Assembly: GCF_000711895.1 (NCBI RefSeq)
Contig: NZ_JONO01000006.1
Location: 83,449-147,448 of the forward strand
Reading direction: 5' to 3'
Length of the DNA stretch: 64,000 nucleotides
From: Photorhabdus australis DSM 17609
GTDB taxonomy: Bacteria > Pseudomonadota > Gammaproteobacteria > Enterobacterales > Enterobacteriaceae
Shown: positions 63,901-64,000 of the stretch, piece by piece
Layout of the letters: the number at the start of each line of letters is the position of its first letter
How positions within the stretch are numbered: the stretch's first letter is position 1
Notes under the pieces: generated by a model
Database searches by the model: none
What the model was told of the DNA's origin: nothing
Seen by the model: only the letters and a program-made list of their open reading frames with translations
Position numbers and translations under genes: made by a program

Positions 63901-64000
63901 GCCCGCGTCGTGCCAGCCAGGCTTTGGCTTCCGGTGACGCCAGTAAGTTCTGATGATAAAAATCAATCACCTGATGTAACAGCGCCTGCCCGTCATCGTC
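60860..64000 (-). CDS. Primase-helicase with TOPRIM domain and tandem triplication, partial
   Basis: The minus-strand frame is open at the right edge of the window, so the N-terminus (probably a CHC2 zinc finger) is missing; 1046 codons are visible. It starts with a DnaG-like segment (AKAWLARRGLHHPELVSHFK, HFRGCVVVPVIGWAES). A TOPRIM domain follows (IILCEALIDAMTFW, VLIAFDRDEAGDRGA), then a linker, and an ATPase domain with Walker A SSSAAGKSS and ILAIAEEEG, as in phage/satellite primase-helicases. A 61-residue unit is repeated three times before TOPRIM. The last ~25 codons are read from the pilV strand, so its C-terminus is also altered by the junction. GC content is much higher than in the pil operon. 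Confidence 0.85.
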   Translation of the reverse strand, partial: DDDGQALLHQVIDFYHQNLLASPEAKAWLARRGLHHPELVSHFKLGYAGHHGIGGSAGLLPSKSSHEGQQLRDKLSGLGVLRTTTRQDHFRGCVVVPVIGWAESASGIGIHHGISGSAGLLPSKDSQEGQQLRGKLSGLGVLRTTTRQDHFRGCVVVPVIGWAESASGIGIHHGISGSAGLLPSKDSQEGQQLRGKLSGLGVLRTTTRQDHFRGCVVVPVIGWAESASVASRGRVLQLYGRRTQPDYKVLKDSPKHLYLSSPLAGVWNEAAMKAAAEIILCEALIDAMTFWCAGFRNVIAAFGVNGFNREHLEALQYHGVKRVLIAFDRDEAGDRGAANVAADLLESGIEAWRVQFPPGMDANDYAVKSGNAEHALGLALQQAVWLGQGTAPGAVFQHERPATSGATEPPQSASEPQPASLAARPESPVTPVPCERTACGELLMKSGPRVWRIRGMKKSPVPDVMKVNVQVRDETSGLFHVDTLDMYHARHRQNYISTAAQELECELSVIKREAGRVLLMLEQQQDAQQQADAEAAGTTAVTVSAEDEAAALALLTSPNLTEQIINDMAACGVVGESTNLLTGYLAAVSRKLDKPLAVLIQSSSAAGKSSLMEAVLNLMPEEERIQYSAMTGQSLYYLGETSLQHKILAIAEEEGVRQAAYALKLLQSDGELKIASTGKNEQSGELVTREYKVQGPVMLMLTTTAIDVDEELLNRCLVLTVNESREQTQAIHAMQRHSQTLEGLLADSEKGYLTQLHQNAQRLLRPLKVVNPYAHQLTFLSDKTRMRRDHMKYLTLIQAIALLHQYQREVKKTTHRGQVIEYIEVTQDDIALANQLAHDVLGRTLDEMPPQTRKLLLLIQAMVNEQAQIQHCQPNEVRFTRRDIRAFTHWSDSQLKNHCQRLTEMEYLLSHGGSRGHLLHYELLWDGEDNGAAHLCGLLDVGEPDSETAGSERKSDPEGGKSSPSLGQVWSKSGEGKPASAQTAQEKTGAPVRADENAIIKGKNKMAPPPAASAAHPQSETEINHGNRSLSSRAVDNSSALSNTAR
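63319..63850 (-). repeat. 183-bp in-frame tandem repeat in the primase gene
   Basis: Two nearly identical 183-base units (63319-63501, 63502-63684) and a third, more divergent one (from 63685). Each encodes a 61-residue block from HHGISGSAGLLPSKDSQEGQ to VVVPVIGWAESASGIG. The unit length is a multiple of three, so the frame is kept. Confidence 0.92.

Larger units (their letters stand above)
32450..64000. mobile_element. SPI-7/PFGI-1-type integrative conjugative element, partial
   Basis: The block holds the hallmark set of this ICE class in order: parA, dnaB, parB, DUF2857, STY4528-type, PFL_4669-type, topB, STY4534-type, ssb, cargo, and the R64-like pil operon. The left end is the tRNA-Phe fragment. 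The right end and the mating-pore and integrase genes are outside the window. From ~60925 an inserted or fused foreign segment begins, so whether the ICE is still functional is unknown. Confidence 0.85.

Overview
The window looks like accessory DNA of an insect-pathogenic, nematode-associated enterobacterium, most likely Photorhabdus (Xenorhabdus is the alternative). It carries the end of a Photorhabdus virulence cassette (PVC, an extracellular contractile injection system), a complete three-gene Tc insecticidal toxin set, ERIC repeats, and then the replication and pilus modules of an SPI-7/PAPI-1/PFGI-1-type integrative conjugative element (ICE). All identifications come from reading the sequence; no database search was possible.

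Region 1 (1-13638) is the 3' end of a PVC operon: pvc11 (partial), pvc12, tail fibre pvc13, tape-measure pvc14, AAA+ ATPase pvc15 and tube-cap pvc16. It is followed by an AT-rich cargo zone with decayed gene remnants, a small unknown gene, a LysR reduced to its DNA-binding domain, and an intact DXD glycosyltransferase toxin that I infer is the PVC payload.

Region 2 (14057-31731) is a Tc toxin locus mixed with phage-type lysis genes: a frameshifted lysozyme, an Rz/Rz1 spanin pair, an ERIC, an intact lysozyme, tcdA (TcA), tcdB (TcB), a decayed second spanin pair, and tccC (TcC). TccC ends in a toxin domain of the same glycosyltransferase family as the PVC payload. Two unrelated delivery machines about 17 kb apart therefore appear to carry related enzymes. 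The lysis genes may serve Tc release, as reported for the Yersinia Tc island.

Region 3 (31732-32500) is a graveyard junction: a group II intron maturase fragment, then a 3' tRNA-Phe fragment that marks the parA-side attachment site of the ICE. In this fragment the anticodon loop is inverted relative to tRNA-Phe.

Region 4 (32578-43760) is the ICE maintenance module: parA, dnaB-like helicase, parB, a DksA-type zinc finger, DUF2857, an STY4528-type replication protein, a PFL_4669-type protein, topB, an STY4534/DUF3577 protein and ssb. A regular array of palindromes lies inside the replication gene. A strongly structured non-coding stretch lies between topB and the STY4534-type gene.

Region 5 (43831-51259) is a cargo/defence hotspot: a dead IS1182-type transposase, a Gabija-like pair (long OLD nuclease plus UvrD-type helicase), a broken HigBA-type toxin-antitoxin locus, and a broken Abi_2/AbiF HEPN gene preceded by a short promoter-RNA-terminator unit.

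Region 6 (51347-60929) is a type IVB pilus operon, pilLMNOPQRSUV without pilT. pilV is cut off by a GC-richer, opposite-strand primase-helicase gene that runs off the right end of the window and has an in-frame 61-residue tandem triplication.
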